From Strigamia acuminata (Eukaryota; Arthropoda; Chilopoda; Geophilomorpha; Linotaeniidae), in the NCBI GenBank assembly GCA_949358305.1, contig OX442318.1, forward strand, positions 3,582,501 to 3,646,500: DNA of 64,000 nt. The letters run 5' to 3'. Below, in pieces: positions 52,898 to 64,000 of this stretch. Each line of letters begins with the position of its first letter. Position 1 is the stretch's first letter. Under the pieces are notes generated by a model. That model saw only the letters and a list, made by a program, of their open reading frames with translations. It was not told the DNA's origin and did no database searches. The position numbers and the translations under genes were made by a program.

Positions 52898-55800
52898 ATG
52901 AAGAAACAATTTTTCCGAGTCAAACAACTTGCTGATCAGACTTTTGCTCGGTGAGTTGCATCAAAGATAACACTTTGTTGAGTGTTGTTTCTGTCCAATT
53001 AGTGAAGATTAGTTGAGTTTTTCACCATATTTAGTGTGTAAATTGGATGGAAAATGAAAAAAAATGGTGGAAAACACGGAAATTGGTGTTTTTTTGGTCA
53101 AAGGAAGGGTGAGAATGGTCAAGGTTGGTTGTTTTAATGGTTAAAAGTTGTTAAAATGGTCAAAAGTTGGTGTTTTTTGTTTAAAAACTGTCACAATGAT
53201 CAAATTTTGGTTTTGTTTGTTCAAAAAAATGATTAATATGATGAAATTTTGATGTTACTTGATCAAAAAAATGGTCAAAATAGTTAAAATTGGTCAAATT
53301 TAGTTGTTTTAGTACAATAAAATCGTTAAACTTGGCTGTTTTATTGCAAAAAATGGAAAAAATGATTGAAATTTTGTCTTTTTTTGTTGAAAAAAGTCAA
53401 AATGATTCAAAGTTGGTGTTATTTGACCAAAAAATGGTCAAAATGATCAAAATTTTGTGTTGTATGATCAAAAATTGTCAAAACGGATACAATTTGTCGA
53501 TTTATTTAAAAAAATAGTCAAAATTTGGTGATTTTTAATCAAAAAATGGTTAAAATGGACATATTCTGTTGATTTCTAGCAAAAAAGGTCAAAATTCGGT
53601 ATTTTTTGATCAAAAAATGGTCAAAACGTTCAAAATTCGGTATTTTTTGATCAAAAAATGGTCAAAACGTTCAAAATTCGGTATTTTTTGATCAAAAAAT
53701 GGTTAAAACGTTCAGAATTCGTTTATTTATTGCAAAAAATGCAAAGTCAACAACATGGTTTCATATTTTTTCATTTTACTGTTGTTTTGTTGAAATTGTA
53801 GATATTTAAAAATTGTGATTTGAGTCACGAGAGCGTGTTTTATTCAACATGATGCAAGGGAAATTTGGGACAGGAAATTACAAGTGAAGAATTTGATTTA
53901 ACACTGTTACATCAATTGGTTTATGTAATTTCTTAAATTCTATGCCCAGAAATTGAATTATATGGAAATCCAACTCCCTTCCAAACAAAACACGAATTAA
54001 ATTTAAAGGTGTGCTTCAAGGTGTGTTTGTTTCCAAAATTGCCACAGGATGGAGCAAGTTCAAACAATGATCATCTCATGTTCCATGGTGCTTACTTTTA
54101 CTATTGTTTGAAAACATGCAGTTGAAGCACTTCTATTACAGGCAAAACAACAAAATAATTTGAATTATTCAAATTTCCTTGATCCTGACACCTAAAAATA
54201 AACAAAATGGGGGTCAAAATCCTCATGTGAAGACTCCATTTTGTAAAACATGTTAAAGGTGTCTCAGTTTTGAGTGGATGAAATGAAACACAAGCCCTGA
54301 CTAAGGTTGAGTTAAAAATACACTTGAAAAATCCATTGAGAATATCTTGGCATTGATAAACAACTTTGAATTCTATTCCTTGTTTACTATCTCCATCTCC
54401 CTGCTTGGAAATAAACAAATAAACAAATTAATAAGTGAAACATGTTTAAAACATGAGAGAAAATGATTGGAATTAAAAGGTTTGTTTATATATCATTAAG
54501 GATACACCCACACCAACCATCCATGACCTTTGAAAAACAGTAAAATGAAAGTAATACTTGATAATGTCATGGTTGAATTAAAGTCGAAGGAAAAATCGGT
54601 GTTTGCGAAGGAGAAAAATGGATGCCGTATGGTTGGAACGGCTCACTAAGCGGCATTGGGTCTAGTTAGTACTTGGATGGGTTACCGGCTGGGAATTTCG
54701 GTCGTTTCTCATCCTTGTCTGACTAAGGTACTACGTGCATTCAATCCTCGAAAGACTGCGGAAGAGATAAGTCATTTCTATAAGTCAAAGAAGAGATTTC
54801 AATTTCACTTAATCTTAATCCTCTTGTTCAAGTTGACGTCGTATGTTGCTAAGAGAAGTCAATTTGTTCTCGGGCAAGAACGTTTGTCGCTCGCCTCCAA
54901 CTGGGTTTTCTGTGGTTTTCCCAGCTGTCTGTGCAAATGCAAGATTGGGTTCTTAGAAAAGATGTCCTAAATGTCCACACAAGTCTTCTACTTATGGATC
55001 AGGACTGTGATAGATGTCGCTTTCGGGAGGAACGTGGAAGGTTGGAAGATTTCTTTCTGTCGTGGGCTTGAGTGGAGATTTAGGTCATGATTCAACAGCA
55101 ATAATCAGTGGAGATCAACATCAAAATTTACCTGATAACGAATTTTGTTGCTGGCATGGTTATTTTGTTGTCAGGAGATGGGGATTCTAAGAAGTTATAA
55201 GGATATGCATTATATGGTAGATCCTGGTTAAATTGCCTTCGTATGCGTTTTTGGCTGATTCATAGTGTTGTGTGGGAAATCTTCGACAAAGTTATCGTCA
55301 TGTCCGAAACCAAATACCGGCGTTGAAATGAAAGCGATGAAGATAGTCTGCTTAATCTTTTTATACCTTGCACTGATACTTTCTGCTTGCATACATATGC
55401 AGACGTTGACGAAGAAGGGGTAACTAAGTAACTTTGTACCCATCTTCGAAGATAGTCTTCGTAAACTATACTCTCCCATTGGTCCAGCCTCATTACTCCT
55501 AACTGTAGACTGTGTCATACCAAAATATTTTTGATTATTATAATGATTAAAATGATATATTTTTATTTGTATTTTATAATAAAATGTTCGTATTTATAAA
55601 ATTAAGTTTTATGCTGTTTATATTTTATTTGTTCAGTTTATTGGTTGCTTTGTCAGGAAAGCAAAGAATTTTTTTTTATTACAATGTCTGGACATCAAGT
55701 GCAATTCTGGTGTTTGGGTCTATTTTTTGGTATCACTACACCAGTAAAATGGCTCGGCCAATGGGAGAAAGAACACTCTTATAGTGTGCCAGAGTATAAG

Positions 55801-58800
55801 TGACAATGTACCTACCTTCGAAGGTCACCAATCAGCACAAGTGGCCATGAAAGTGTGTCGAATTTGATTAGCCACAATTTGGCTCCAGCGCAGTTTGATG
55901 TGTGTATAGCCGGCTCAACGGCCAGGGACAATCATTGCGCCACTCTTCGCTAAATATTCAAATAAACAATTTCTCAATTTTTGCATGGTGTGCTGCATTT
56001 CACTGCAAAATAGGTTGCCCACCTTTGCGGAGACAACGGAAGCATTTTTCTTGAAAAACAATCCGCACGAACAAAGAGATCGAAAGAAACTTCGGCCGCC
56101 TGGTAGATAAACTTAAAACAGCTAAACTGAAGGGAATTTTTTTTTGTCCACGACCGTACAGGGTAAAAATATTCTATTTTCCGTTGTGCTTTAAACGAGC
56201 GAAAAAAAGGACGGACCCAAAAATAGAAACTTATTTTCACATTCACCCTTAAACAGCCTTCATTTCTTAGGCGGAATTTGCTTCCTCATCCAGGACAAGG
56301 AACAGGAAAATGGCGATGAAATGAAATTGATAAGCAACAGAGCACCAACTTAATAGAGAGGTATTAATTGACCGATTGAGTCTTCATGGCCAGTTGGGAC
56401 CAGGATGAATTTGCAGCGGACAGCTCAGATTGGCTGAGCTGGGTGTATGCTGCTAATGACTGGCTCTACATAGTCCCAGAATGGTTGGACAACTCTGTGG
56501 ACTATCTTCCCACATGGCCACCTTCTTGGGTTCAGGAAGGAGCTCCTGATTGGCTCGTTGACCTCTTGGAGCCGTATTTGCCTGATTTTCCTCATTTTTA
56601 TGTGCAGCAAGATGTTTGTGAGAAGGCTTTTGATGTTGGTGTTTTGATTCTCACTTTGGCCATTTTCCTATTCCTTGTTTTTGTGTGGAGGAAGTGGGTT
56701 GTCATCAATCATACTGGGGGGGAAAAGTATGTCAGTAGTGAAACATGGTAAGATGCTTGTTTTCAAAGTGCACGAACTCTTGGGTGTTGGTGCAGGAAGT
56801 AAAAGCAAGATTGTATCCTGTGAAATAATTTTTTTTATCTGATTTTTGCTGACTATTCCTTTGAAACATCACTAAACACTTCAGCACAATTGAAATTTTT
56901 TTAATTTTTAAATTAGCGGCTACTATTCGAGGGCGGCTACAATTCGAGGGTGACTCTTAATCGGTAAAATACGGTATGTCTTGGGAAATCGAGACGAGCT
57001 ATCTAAAAAGTCGTTTAAATAGCGTGTTTCTTCGATTAAGAGCCGCGGCTGAGGGAGCAAAAATACCGTATTATGTACCAATGTTACCGCGCTTGTTCCA
57101 TCGAACGGCTCGACAAGTCATCTTCGCAGTCTTTGAAAGCGAAAGTTGTTTTGTGTGAGTTTTATTCTTGATGTTTGTTATTTTTTGTTGATTATAGGGC
57201 AGAGAAGACTGAGATTTTGTCTGAAGATTTAATAAATGTAGAGAAGAAGGTTGATTTGATCAAATTGACATGTGATAAAGTAAGCAAGAAACTTCAAGCG
57301 TGCTTGCAAGGACAAGGAACTGACGGAGTGGCTTTGGATAAGAGATTGGTATTAAATCAAACTGTTATGGCTCTATTTGATTTCTGTACTTGCTGTGGGT
57401 TAACTGAGGTTAATTTCACATCTTTCTTTCTTCTTTTGGCTTGCTGCCACTAATTTAACTCGCTTTAGCTAACCCTCTCACTCTTTAATTGTTTTTTAAG
57501 CGGAGGAATGCACAAATATTATTTTTTTATATATTATTATTTATTTTTTTTTTAATGTAGAAAAAGTTGCCTGGAATGCAGTTGTCCAATTGCATGGCTG
57601 AAACATCAGCTGGGTTTGGTGACCAATCAGTTTTAGGGTAGGTATGTTAATGTGTAAATATGAAATTGTGATGTGGAGTTGAGATATGAGTTTTGTTTGT
57701 GGTGATTCAACTGTTGAATGATTGATATCTTGCTATGAGTGCTGTTAAAGTGGTGGTTTATTTTTATTTTTATGTTTTTTTTTCTTAATTTTTTTTAGAA
57801 ATGTCTTGCACATGTGTGGAAATGTGGAGAAACAATTGAGTAATGAACTTTTGGACTACGAAGTGGAAATGGAAAGATTAGTTATTAATAAACAACTTGA
57901 AATATTAGACGTAAGTTTCCTTTTGGGTGCGTCAATGTTAAAGAGGGATTGTTGAAACCGACAAATGGGGTGGAATAAGTTTGAAATTTTTTGCAATTTT
58001 TTTATGCAAAATTTGCATTTTTTAGGCAAAAATCTGCAATTTTATGTGCAAAAATGCATTTTTTAGGCAAAATACTGCACTTTTAAATGCAAAAAATGCA
58101 TTGTTTTTGCAAATACCTGTAATGATATCGGCAACAATGCATTTTTTAGGCAAAATCCTGCAATTTTACATCCAAAAAAATTTAATTTAATGTTAAAAAT
58201 GTCTTTTTTAGACACAAACCCGCAATTTTATGTACAGAGATAGATTTTCTATGCAAAAACCTGCAAATTTTAAATGCAACAATGCATTTTTATGCAAAAA
58301 ATTGCAATTGTAAATGCACAAATGCATTTTTTAGACAAAAACACTAATGTTTTTGGGCAAAAATAAATTTTTATGTTCAAATTGTTAGAGTTTTGTAATG
58401 TATTGATAACTATTTGTCAGAATGATGTACCCAGTATCAGCAAACAAAAGAAACATTTGGCCAAATTAATTCTCGACATGGATTCGGCGCGGACCCGATA
58501 CCAAACGGCCGCACGCCATTCGATGCAGACGGCCGGCACTGCGAAAGTCGAGGTGATAAAGGACGAGATGGACGACGCGTCGCTCAAAGTGGAACAGTGT
58601 AGAGACACTTTAGCCGCTGAAATGTTCACTTTGATCTCACGGGAATGTGAAATGGCTCAACACTTATCCTATCTAGTCAAATGCCAAGCCGAATATCACA
58701 AGAAATCGCTTCACATTTTAGAAAACTACCAACAACAAATTGAAGATGAAATTAGTTGAGTCTGAAAAACAAAAAAAAAATCAATAAAACACCAATAAAA

Positions 58801-61800
58801 AGCAATGATGTTTTCAGGCGGTTACCATTCACAGCCGATGTACGGTACGTCGCTAGAAGAACACTTGAGACTTACGGATCGGACGATTGCTTTACCGATC
58901 GAAGCTTGTGCCTGCTTTTTACTCGAATGCGCAATGGACGAAGAAGTAGGCAAAATAGTTTGTAGTACTAGTTGCAGAGATGGTAGCAGTAGTAGTAGTC
59001 GTAGCATTAGTTGTCGTCGAGGTATTGCTGTATTAGAAGTATTGTAGTTCAGTCGAGTCGTGTTATAATTAGGGTTTCTGTTTTCCCGCCTTTTTTTAAT
59101 TCCCGGTTCCCGGTACCAAAATGGCCAGTACTCCCGGGAAATCGGTACTCCCGTGTCTGAAAAAGGTCTGGCCTCAGGCGACAAAAAATGGCTAAAAATG
59201 GCCGTTTTTCATTATTGAAACGTTACAAAACGTAACGTTTCAATGATGACAATGACGTTTCAGCAAAGTTTTGACAATTTTGGACGGAACCGGTTATTTT
59301 TTCACTTTAGCTTAAATAAGGATTCCATATTTGTTGTAGCTTGGGACTTTGTGCTACCTAAATCTGCCCTGCAGCTGCACGGCCTTGAGTTAATCCGTAG
59401 GCTGTGAGCCTGCAGCATTAATCGCTAAAACAAAATCTTTCCTCAGGGTATATTTCGTATTGCTGGAGGCTCTTCTAAAGTGAAGAAGTTAACCGCGGCA
59501 TTTGACGCTAACCTAATAGGCATCATCGACATGAACGACTACACGAAAGATCCGCACTCCGTAGCAAGTGCCTTGAAATCTTACCTACGCCACCTGCCTA
59601 ACCCGTTGCTTACTCACGAATTGTACAGCGAGTGGATGCAGGCCGCACGCATCACGGAAGTCGATGCTCGCTTGCAGGCGTTGTGGGTTGTGCTGCATAA
59701 GTTGCCGGAGCCTTATTTGACTAATCTGAGGTAAATTCGGTCCGGGACAAAGGTAAACCGTCGCGATTCAATTTTCCCCTCTTTGCTTTAGGTATTTGGT
59801 TAAGTTCCTCAGCCAACTTGCAGCCAATCACGAAGTGAATAAAATGTCGAGCCAAAACCTCGCTTTGGTCATGGGTCCCAATTTACTCTGGGCGCCGGAC
59901 GATGCCGCAATCATGAACATGACCATGGCAAACGCCTTCAGTACAATCGCGGATCATCTCATCACTCAGGCGGATTGGTTTTTCCCCGGTGACGTCGAGT
60001 TTTTCATCTCTTCGCCGCCGCCGCCCAAAAGCCCCTACGAAGGCGGTTTTGTCGCCGCGCCCGAAATGCGCTTGTCCGGCTCCAACGGCGACCTGGATTA
60101 TTCCCCCAATGGTCCGAATGAAAATTCGGCCAGCAATAATAGCAGGTGAGAGGATTTTATTTATTTATCACGGTAAGTCCTATACACAAGAACCTTCAAG
60201 TTTGGATTTTCAAATGTGAGACCTGAAGTCATTTTTCATGACGTCAAAATCGCTTCGCGCCTAGTGTGTCACCAGCATAAAGGCTAGTTCACAATGCTGC
60301 AAATTGCAAAGTATTGTGCGCGTAACTCGTTCAAATGTAGAGGACTTATTGTATACTCTTGTTCGACTCAAGAGTATACCCTTCTCCTATTGGCCGAGCC
60401 GCATTACTCCTAACTCCAGTCTGTATTACCATAGAGTAAAGAATCTATGGTATTACTACCACTAGGAGAAGTAGTTCTTATTTTTATTATGATTATTACT
60501 ACATTTTTGGATCACTACACCAGTGATACGGCTCGGCCAATGGGAGAAGGGTATACTCTTGAGTCGAACAAGAGTATAGTTGATTTGTTGATTTGTTTGT
60601 TTGTTCATTGAATTTATTAAAGTCCTCAAAGCGGCACCAGTCCGAAAACCTTGCGGAGGAGTAAGAAACCAGCTCCGCCAATTCCGTCGATCGTGACTGT
60701 GCGCGAGCGTCCTCAGCCAGCCGAGCGGAGCTCCATCATCGAATCTAGAGTGTCGTCCGATTATATTAAAGCTCCTTTGGAGAGGAAGAAATCGACACCG
60801 ACGGAAACCACTCCGCCGGTGGTATTCGTGGTTCCGGTCGCGGCTACGCGGAGCCAGCCACCAGAGAAGGCGCAGATTCCTGAGAAACCAAGCCTCAAGA
60901 AGCGCCCATCGGTCGAGCTCAGCAAATCGCCCGTTCCTACAACCGATTCCTGCGAGGTGCAGCGAGTGCAGCCTTCACCCGGTGCGTTAAACTTGTGTAA
61001 AACTAAACCTATTGGATATGTAAATGGTGTTAAGTTGCTTTAACGCTGCTTTAATATTTAGATTTACAGAAGCAATGAATTTAATTAAGCAAACTAAAAG
61101 CATTGTAGTGTAATCGATGCAAGCAAACACCATTTACCTGTCGACGGTGCAACAAAACTTTTTATTTATAGATCAGTAGAGCGTCCATTATCCGAACGTC
61201 GGTTATGCGAAAGACATGTACAGTCTGGTGTTTCACCTAGTGGCAAAACACGAAATTACTCACAAGTTCAATTGCCAGCATAGAGTGAGGGTCTAGTTTT
61301 TTTAACACGACTGTACATAAACCTAATGTCCGATTACGCGTACAAATCGGTTTTACGAAGATTCATGTCTCTCGATTAATGCGGTTAATTGACGCTTTAC
61401 TGTAGACTGTGTTTACATACTTAAACATGGAGGTCGGTCTCTGTCCTGGGATACTACAAGCAGTTTGCATCAGGATACTGCTTACAGATCTGGCCGGATT
61501 AATTACGTTAAATGCTGATAAATTAGTCCTAGTTTTAGGCCTACAGATCAGGAGCGGATCCAGAAAACATACAAGAGGGTGGCCATTTTGGTCCATGTTT
61601 TCACACACAAAAATCCGATGTTTGGGCCTAAAAATGAATTGTTTGGGCCTAAAAATGAATAGTTTAGGCCTAAAAATGAATAGTTTAGGCCTAAAAATGA
61701 ATAGTTTAGGCCTAAAAATGAATAGTTTAGGCCTAAAAATGAATAGTTTATACCTACAAATGAATAGTTTAGGCCTAAAAATGAGTTGTTTAGGCTTAAA

Positions 61801-62974
61801 TGTGAGTTTTAGGTCCTGGGAGGCGACCGATCTCCGTTGATTTGACCGGTTGTCACATGAATCAACATAGTCAGTGTAAAATAGATGGATTTCTCGTGAT
61901 TTTTGTACGTTTAGATAAGTTTTCAGACGAGGAGAGTCCGATCGCTGTCCGTCGGAGCCGCCAAAGCCCGTCCCCCGCCGACAGATTCGATTACTACCGC
62001 CCGGAATGGTACGGCTCGCTCGATTCAGGGGCCCTTGACTCGCCTCCCCGAGCCCAGAGAAAGCGGCTCAGTAAACGAAGCTCAATGAGGCCCAACACTT
62101 CCGACACCGAATCCGATGTGACCCAGAGCTCCGCCGAAGATCTGCGCCACATGCCGCTCCCGGAAGAAGAAAAGCGCAAGAGCATGACACCGGAAGAGAC
62201 CATGGCGCCCATGATGAGCGGCTCAAGAACCGTCGAATTGTCCAAGATGAAGGAAGCGCTTCTATCCGTTCGCTCGGCCACTCCAGAACGACCGGTCAAG
62301 CCTCCTCGAATCGCTGAGACCGAGCTGCAGCCGGACAGAACGACGGTGGGAAACGGAACCGGGGACGGAGTGGCGCGAAGGAACAGCAAAGCGGGCGAAA
62401 CGGATGCGGCGGCCGTCGAACCGGTCAAACCTCGGCGACCGGTGAAACCACCCGATTACCCGGCCCGGCCTTCGAGCATCGTGCTGGAAAAGCCGGACAA
62501 AGCGCCGGAGAGGCCGGAAAAGCCACCGCAGTTTGGCGAAAAGCCGCCCGAAAGACCCCAGATCCCACCCAAAGATAATGTGGTCCGGCTAAGTCAAAGT
62601 CCGGTTAACTTAGGGGGCCAGCCTGAAAAGATGCAATCCATCAAGTACACACTGGTTGTTGGCAGTAAAAGTGTGGATGGTAATCAAGAAGATGCGCAGA
62701 GTAAGTCCCAGCGTGTTTTTATGGCGCATCTTTCAACTAACAAACTCAGCATGGACTGATTGAACCAGTCACTAATATTCTAGGCTTAGCTTTAATTCAT
62801 TAATTAATTATTGCAATTTCTTTTAGATTTTTTTTGTGTAATTTGTGTCATTTTGTTTTAGTGCCGAGATCATCCGTCAGCGGTTCGCCCGTTGCGCCGA
62901 GACGGCCGCCGAGGCCTCAGCCGCCGCCGCCATTGAAAGGGAAGCTTAGCAGCTCGGAAGATACTCATTTGTGA
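52898..62974 (+). CDS. ARHGAP17: BAR-RhoGAP protein of the ARHGAP17/ARHGAP44 (RICH/nadrin) family, 11 exons
   Basis: Exons 52898-52950, 57198-57348, 57561-57637, 57799-57910, 58421-58754, 58818-58945, 59447-59730, 59792-60145, 60623-60981, 61927-62700 and 62862-62974 join to 912 residues. RICH proteins bend membranes with an N-terminal BAR domain and switch off Rac/Cdc42. BAR motifs (about 1-240): MKKQFFRVKQLADQTFARAE, KTEILSEDL, KVEQCRDTLAAEMF. RhoGAP (about 250-430): GTSLEEHL, GIFRIAGGSSKVKKL with the arginine finger, VASALKSYLRHLPNPLL, KMSSQNLALVMGPNLLWAPD. The long tail is Pro/Ser-rich with SH3-type runs (RPVKPP, PERPEKPP) and ends EDTHL, a class I PDZ ligand like that of mammalian RICH2. 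An ATG 21 bases upstream (52877) is also in frame. The symbol stands for the family. Confidence 0.95.
53040..53720. repeat. Degenerate repeat ending in a clean 41-bp unit, ARHGAP intron 1
   Basis: Many GGTCAAAATG/GATCAAAAAATG strings. At 53590-53710, three copies with 41-base spacing (CAAAATTCGGTATTTTTTGA then TCAAAAAATGGTCAAAACGTT). Confidence 0.85.
54654..54709 (+). repeat. 5S-rRNA-derived sequence (SINE or 5S pseudogene fragment)
   Basis: CATTGGGTCTAGTTAGTACT then TGGATGGGTTACCGGCTGGGAAT aligns with the 3' half of animal 5S rRNA (GGTCAGTACTTGGATGGGTG), including the box C promoter region. The 5' half is not recognisable, so it is not a working 5S gene. It could be the head of a 5S-derived (SINE3-type) element or a pseudogene. 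Confidence 0.75.
55466..55796. mobile_element. MITE-like element, relative of 60351-60579
   Basis: The left end CTATACTCTCCCATTGGTCC and the right end GGCTCGGCCAATGGGAGAAA are inverted repeats. The internal CATTACTCCTAACT and the right-hand CACTACACCAGT match the copy at 60351-60579. ARHGAP intron 1. Confidence 0.75.
56386..56751 (+). CDS. Trp-rich single-pass membrane ORF in ARHGAP intron 1 (nested gene or alternative first exon)
   Basis: An uninterrupted frame of 121 codons from MASWDQDEFAADSSDWLSWV. It is acidic and unusually rich in Trp, with repeated DWL/EWL/SWV steps (about 1-65). One strong membrane segment (GVLILTLAIFLFLVFVW, about 86-102) precedes RKW, favouring a cytosolic C-terminus. 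The end is ETW-stop, where the stop is part of a good donor, TG/GTAAGA. That donor has the same phase as ARHGAP exon 1, so splicing to exon 2 at 57198 would give ETW-AEKTEIL. The composition is too regular for chance AT-rich sequence. No family is recognised. Coding status is inferred. Confidence 0.4.
   Translation: MASWDQDEFAADSSDWLSWVYAANDWLYIVPEWLDNSVDYLPTWPPSWVQEGAPDWLVDLLEPYLPDFPHFYVQQDVCEKAFDVGVLILTLAIFLFLVFVWRKWVVINHTGGEKYVSSETW
56913..57080. repeat. Dispersed GCCGC/CGATTAAGAG repeat, MITE-like
   Basis: GCGGCTACTATTCGAGGGCG and a GACTCTTAATCGGTAAAATACGG stretch face CGATTAAGAGCCGCGGCTGA and AAAATACCGTATTATG in inverse orientation. A related core occurs near 15725-15745. It ends about 120 bases before ARHGAP exon 2. 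Confidence 0.6.
58946..59446. other. ARHGAP intron 6
   Basis: Contains a GTAGTAGTAGT/AGTAGTAG-rich microsatellite (58960-59045) and an inverted pair CGTTACAAAACGTAACG (59220-59236). No exon is recognised. Confidence 0.6.
60351..60579. mobile_element. MITE with about 50-bp terminal inverted repeats
   Basis: GTATACTCTTGTTCGACTCA at the left is answered by TGAGTCGAACAAGAGTATA at the right, and the pairing continues inward through CCTATTGGCCGAGCCG and CGGCTCGGCCAATGGG. It is 229 bp, without coding capacity, in ARHGAP intron 8. It is the same family as 55466-55796. Confidence 0.85.
60982..61926. other. ARHGAP intron 9 with a 21-bp array
   Basis: Mostly unique sequence. A 21-bp tandem array (GCCTAAAAATGAATAGTTTA plus G) occupies about 61620-61800, in about 8 copies. 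AGGAGCGGATCCAGAA (61551) resembles the end of the GGGGCGGATC-type MITE at 18563. No exon is recognised. Confidence 0.7.
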
Positions 62975-64000
62975 TCAAGTGAGGAAACAAAATGGCAGAA
63001 GCCTAACTATTGGGTGTGGCACAGTTACTAGCGGCGTTTAACGATAGATTTTGAGATATGGGGATTTTGAGTTGAGATTTTGTCATTATTTGAGATTCGA
63101 GCTGATGCGGCACCCAGCCTGCAAGAGTTAGTTGTCTGTGCTTTTAAACGAAGCAATGGGACCCTCCTGACTACATGCTTGCCAATTTTTAAAAAATTCC
63201 AAGGTATATTTTTGAGAAACTTTAACATTAGGTATCGGTCTGTGTGTAGACTATCGCGAATGTAATGTCGTGCTAATTTCAGCCTGTCCAGTCCAGCACT
63301 GATGGCGTTGTTTAATTTGGCGTTGTTTATGCTGTCAGTATAAATTAGGTTGAATGGAATTTGTAATTTTACTGGACTGAGTGAGGGGTTGTTAAGCTTC
63401 TGCCGATTGGTGGTTTTTAATGAATGAATGAATGAATGAATTTATTTATTTTTATTTTTTTTTTAAGGTTAATTTACGCCTGCGTGTAAATAAGAATTGG
63501 AAATGAAGAATTTGGTTTTAGTTGTGAAGATTATCATGTTATTTTTTTTCCTACTATTTTTAAGTTATCCGTAATTATTTTTCGTTTTTGTTTACTGTAA
63601 TCGTATGGAACAATACACGGCCTTAAAATAAATAATTTTTGTGAAATTTTTCTAGTTTTTTTTACTTTCCAGTATAATTGTGAATCGACGTTGAAATGGT
63701 TCGCATGTTTGTATTCACAAGTCTGCTGGAATTGAAAACAAACATGGCCTATACATGTTAGAACTCAATTTTTGATAAATTTCCTTATATAAAATAACAA
63801 TGAGAGAAAACAACGTTTATTTGGTAAAATAAAATAAAAATACACAATTTTAATGACTAGTTTCTCGTATAATAACATTATAAATTACGGATAAATAAAT
63901 ACAATAAAATCCAAATCAAGCGCATTTCCAAATGCACACGCCATTCACACCGCAGTACAAATAAAGCAAACTTTTAATCTCATAAGTGATAATAAATCCA
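62975..64000. other. ARHGAP 3' UTR and flank
   Basis: Probable 3' UTR with an AATAAATAA signal near 63628 and a GAAT microsatellite (63420-63440). The last 350 bases are AT-rich and no gene is recognised; a gene beyond the window could extend in. Confidence 0.5.

Noticed and set aside
54654-54709. Functional 5S rRNA gene
   Set aside because: Only the 3' half is recognisable and several paired positions are changed.
62311-62560. Pro-rich PERPEKPP region as a tandem repeat or separate gene
   Set aside because: It lies in frame within a single large ARHGAP exon and is a typical RICH-family proline-rich tail.

Overview
The window is nuclear DNA from an animal. Its genes are split by GT-AG introns, polyadenylation signals follow stop codons, and it holds a metazoan-type replication-dependent histone cluster with 3' stem-loops, a UGA/SECIS selenoprotein of the GPx4 type, and multi-exon orthologues of TIMM29, YIPF1/2, AIMP2, FARSA, EPS15, ENDOV, FBXL15, RRS1, SNX14 and ARHGAP17/44. 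It is AT-rich and gene-dense, and many introns are filled with short tandem arrays. It looks like an invertebrate; the phylum cannot be fixed from the sequence alone. Names come from protein motifs read by eye, with exon joins checked by reading phase, not from a database search.

Layout. 1-2.1 kb: GPx4-like selenoprotein (+), tail-to-tail with TIMM29 (-). TIMM29 is head-to-head with YIPF1/2 (+, 3.1-6.9 kb), whose introns hold the largest arrays. 7.6-12 kb: AIMP2 and FARSA in tandem on the minus strand; both products belong to the aminoacylation machinery. 12-15.4 kb: no gene recognised, but foldback and tandem repeats. 15.4-23.65 kb: EPS15 (-), 19 coding exons, with several MITE-like insertions in its introns. 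24.2-35.2 kb: histone cluster H2B variant (-), H2B (-), H3 (+), H2A (+), H4 (-), H1 (+); each gene has a TATA box, a 3' stem-loop and a later AATAAA. 36.1-38.2 kb: ENDOV (+). 38.8-41.1 kb: FBXL15 (+). 41.9-43.3 kb: an unrecognised two-module protein (-), head-to-head with RRS1 (+, 43.7-46.3 kb). SNX14 (-, 46.3-52.6 kb) ends 71 bp from the RRS1 stop and is head-to-head with ARHGAP17/44 (+, 52.9-63.0 kb), whose first intron holds a 121-codon tryptophan-rich single-pass membrane ORF.

Most striking points: (1) at least 17 tandem arrays have unit lengths clustering near multiples of about 10 bp (10, 20-21, 30-31, 41-43, 51); (2) a complete GPx4-like gene with UGA and a readable form-2-like SECIS; (3) histone genes carrying both 3'-end signals, plus a divergent H2B; (4) an unrecognised gene combining a GWLH...GGG module with an Ig-like domain; (5) a possible alternative transmembrane first exon for ARHGAP17/44. 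No bacterial genes, CRISPR, rRNA operon or convincing tRNA was seen.
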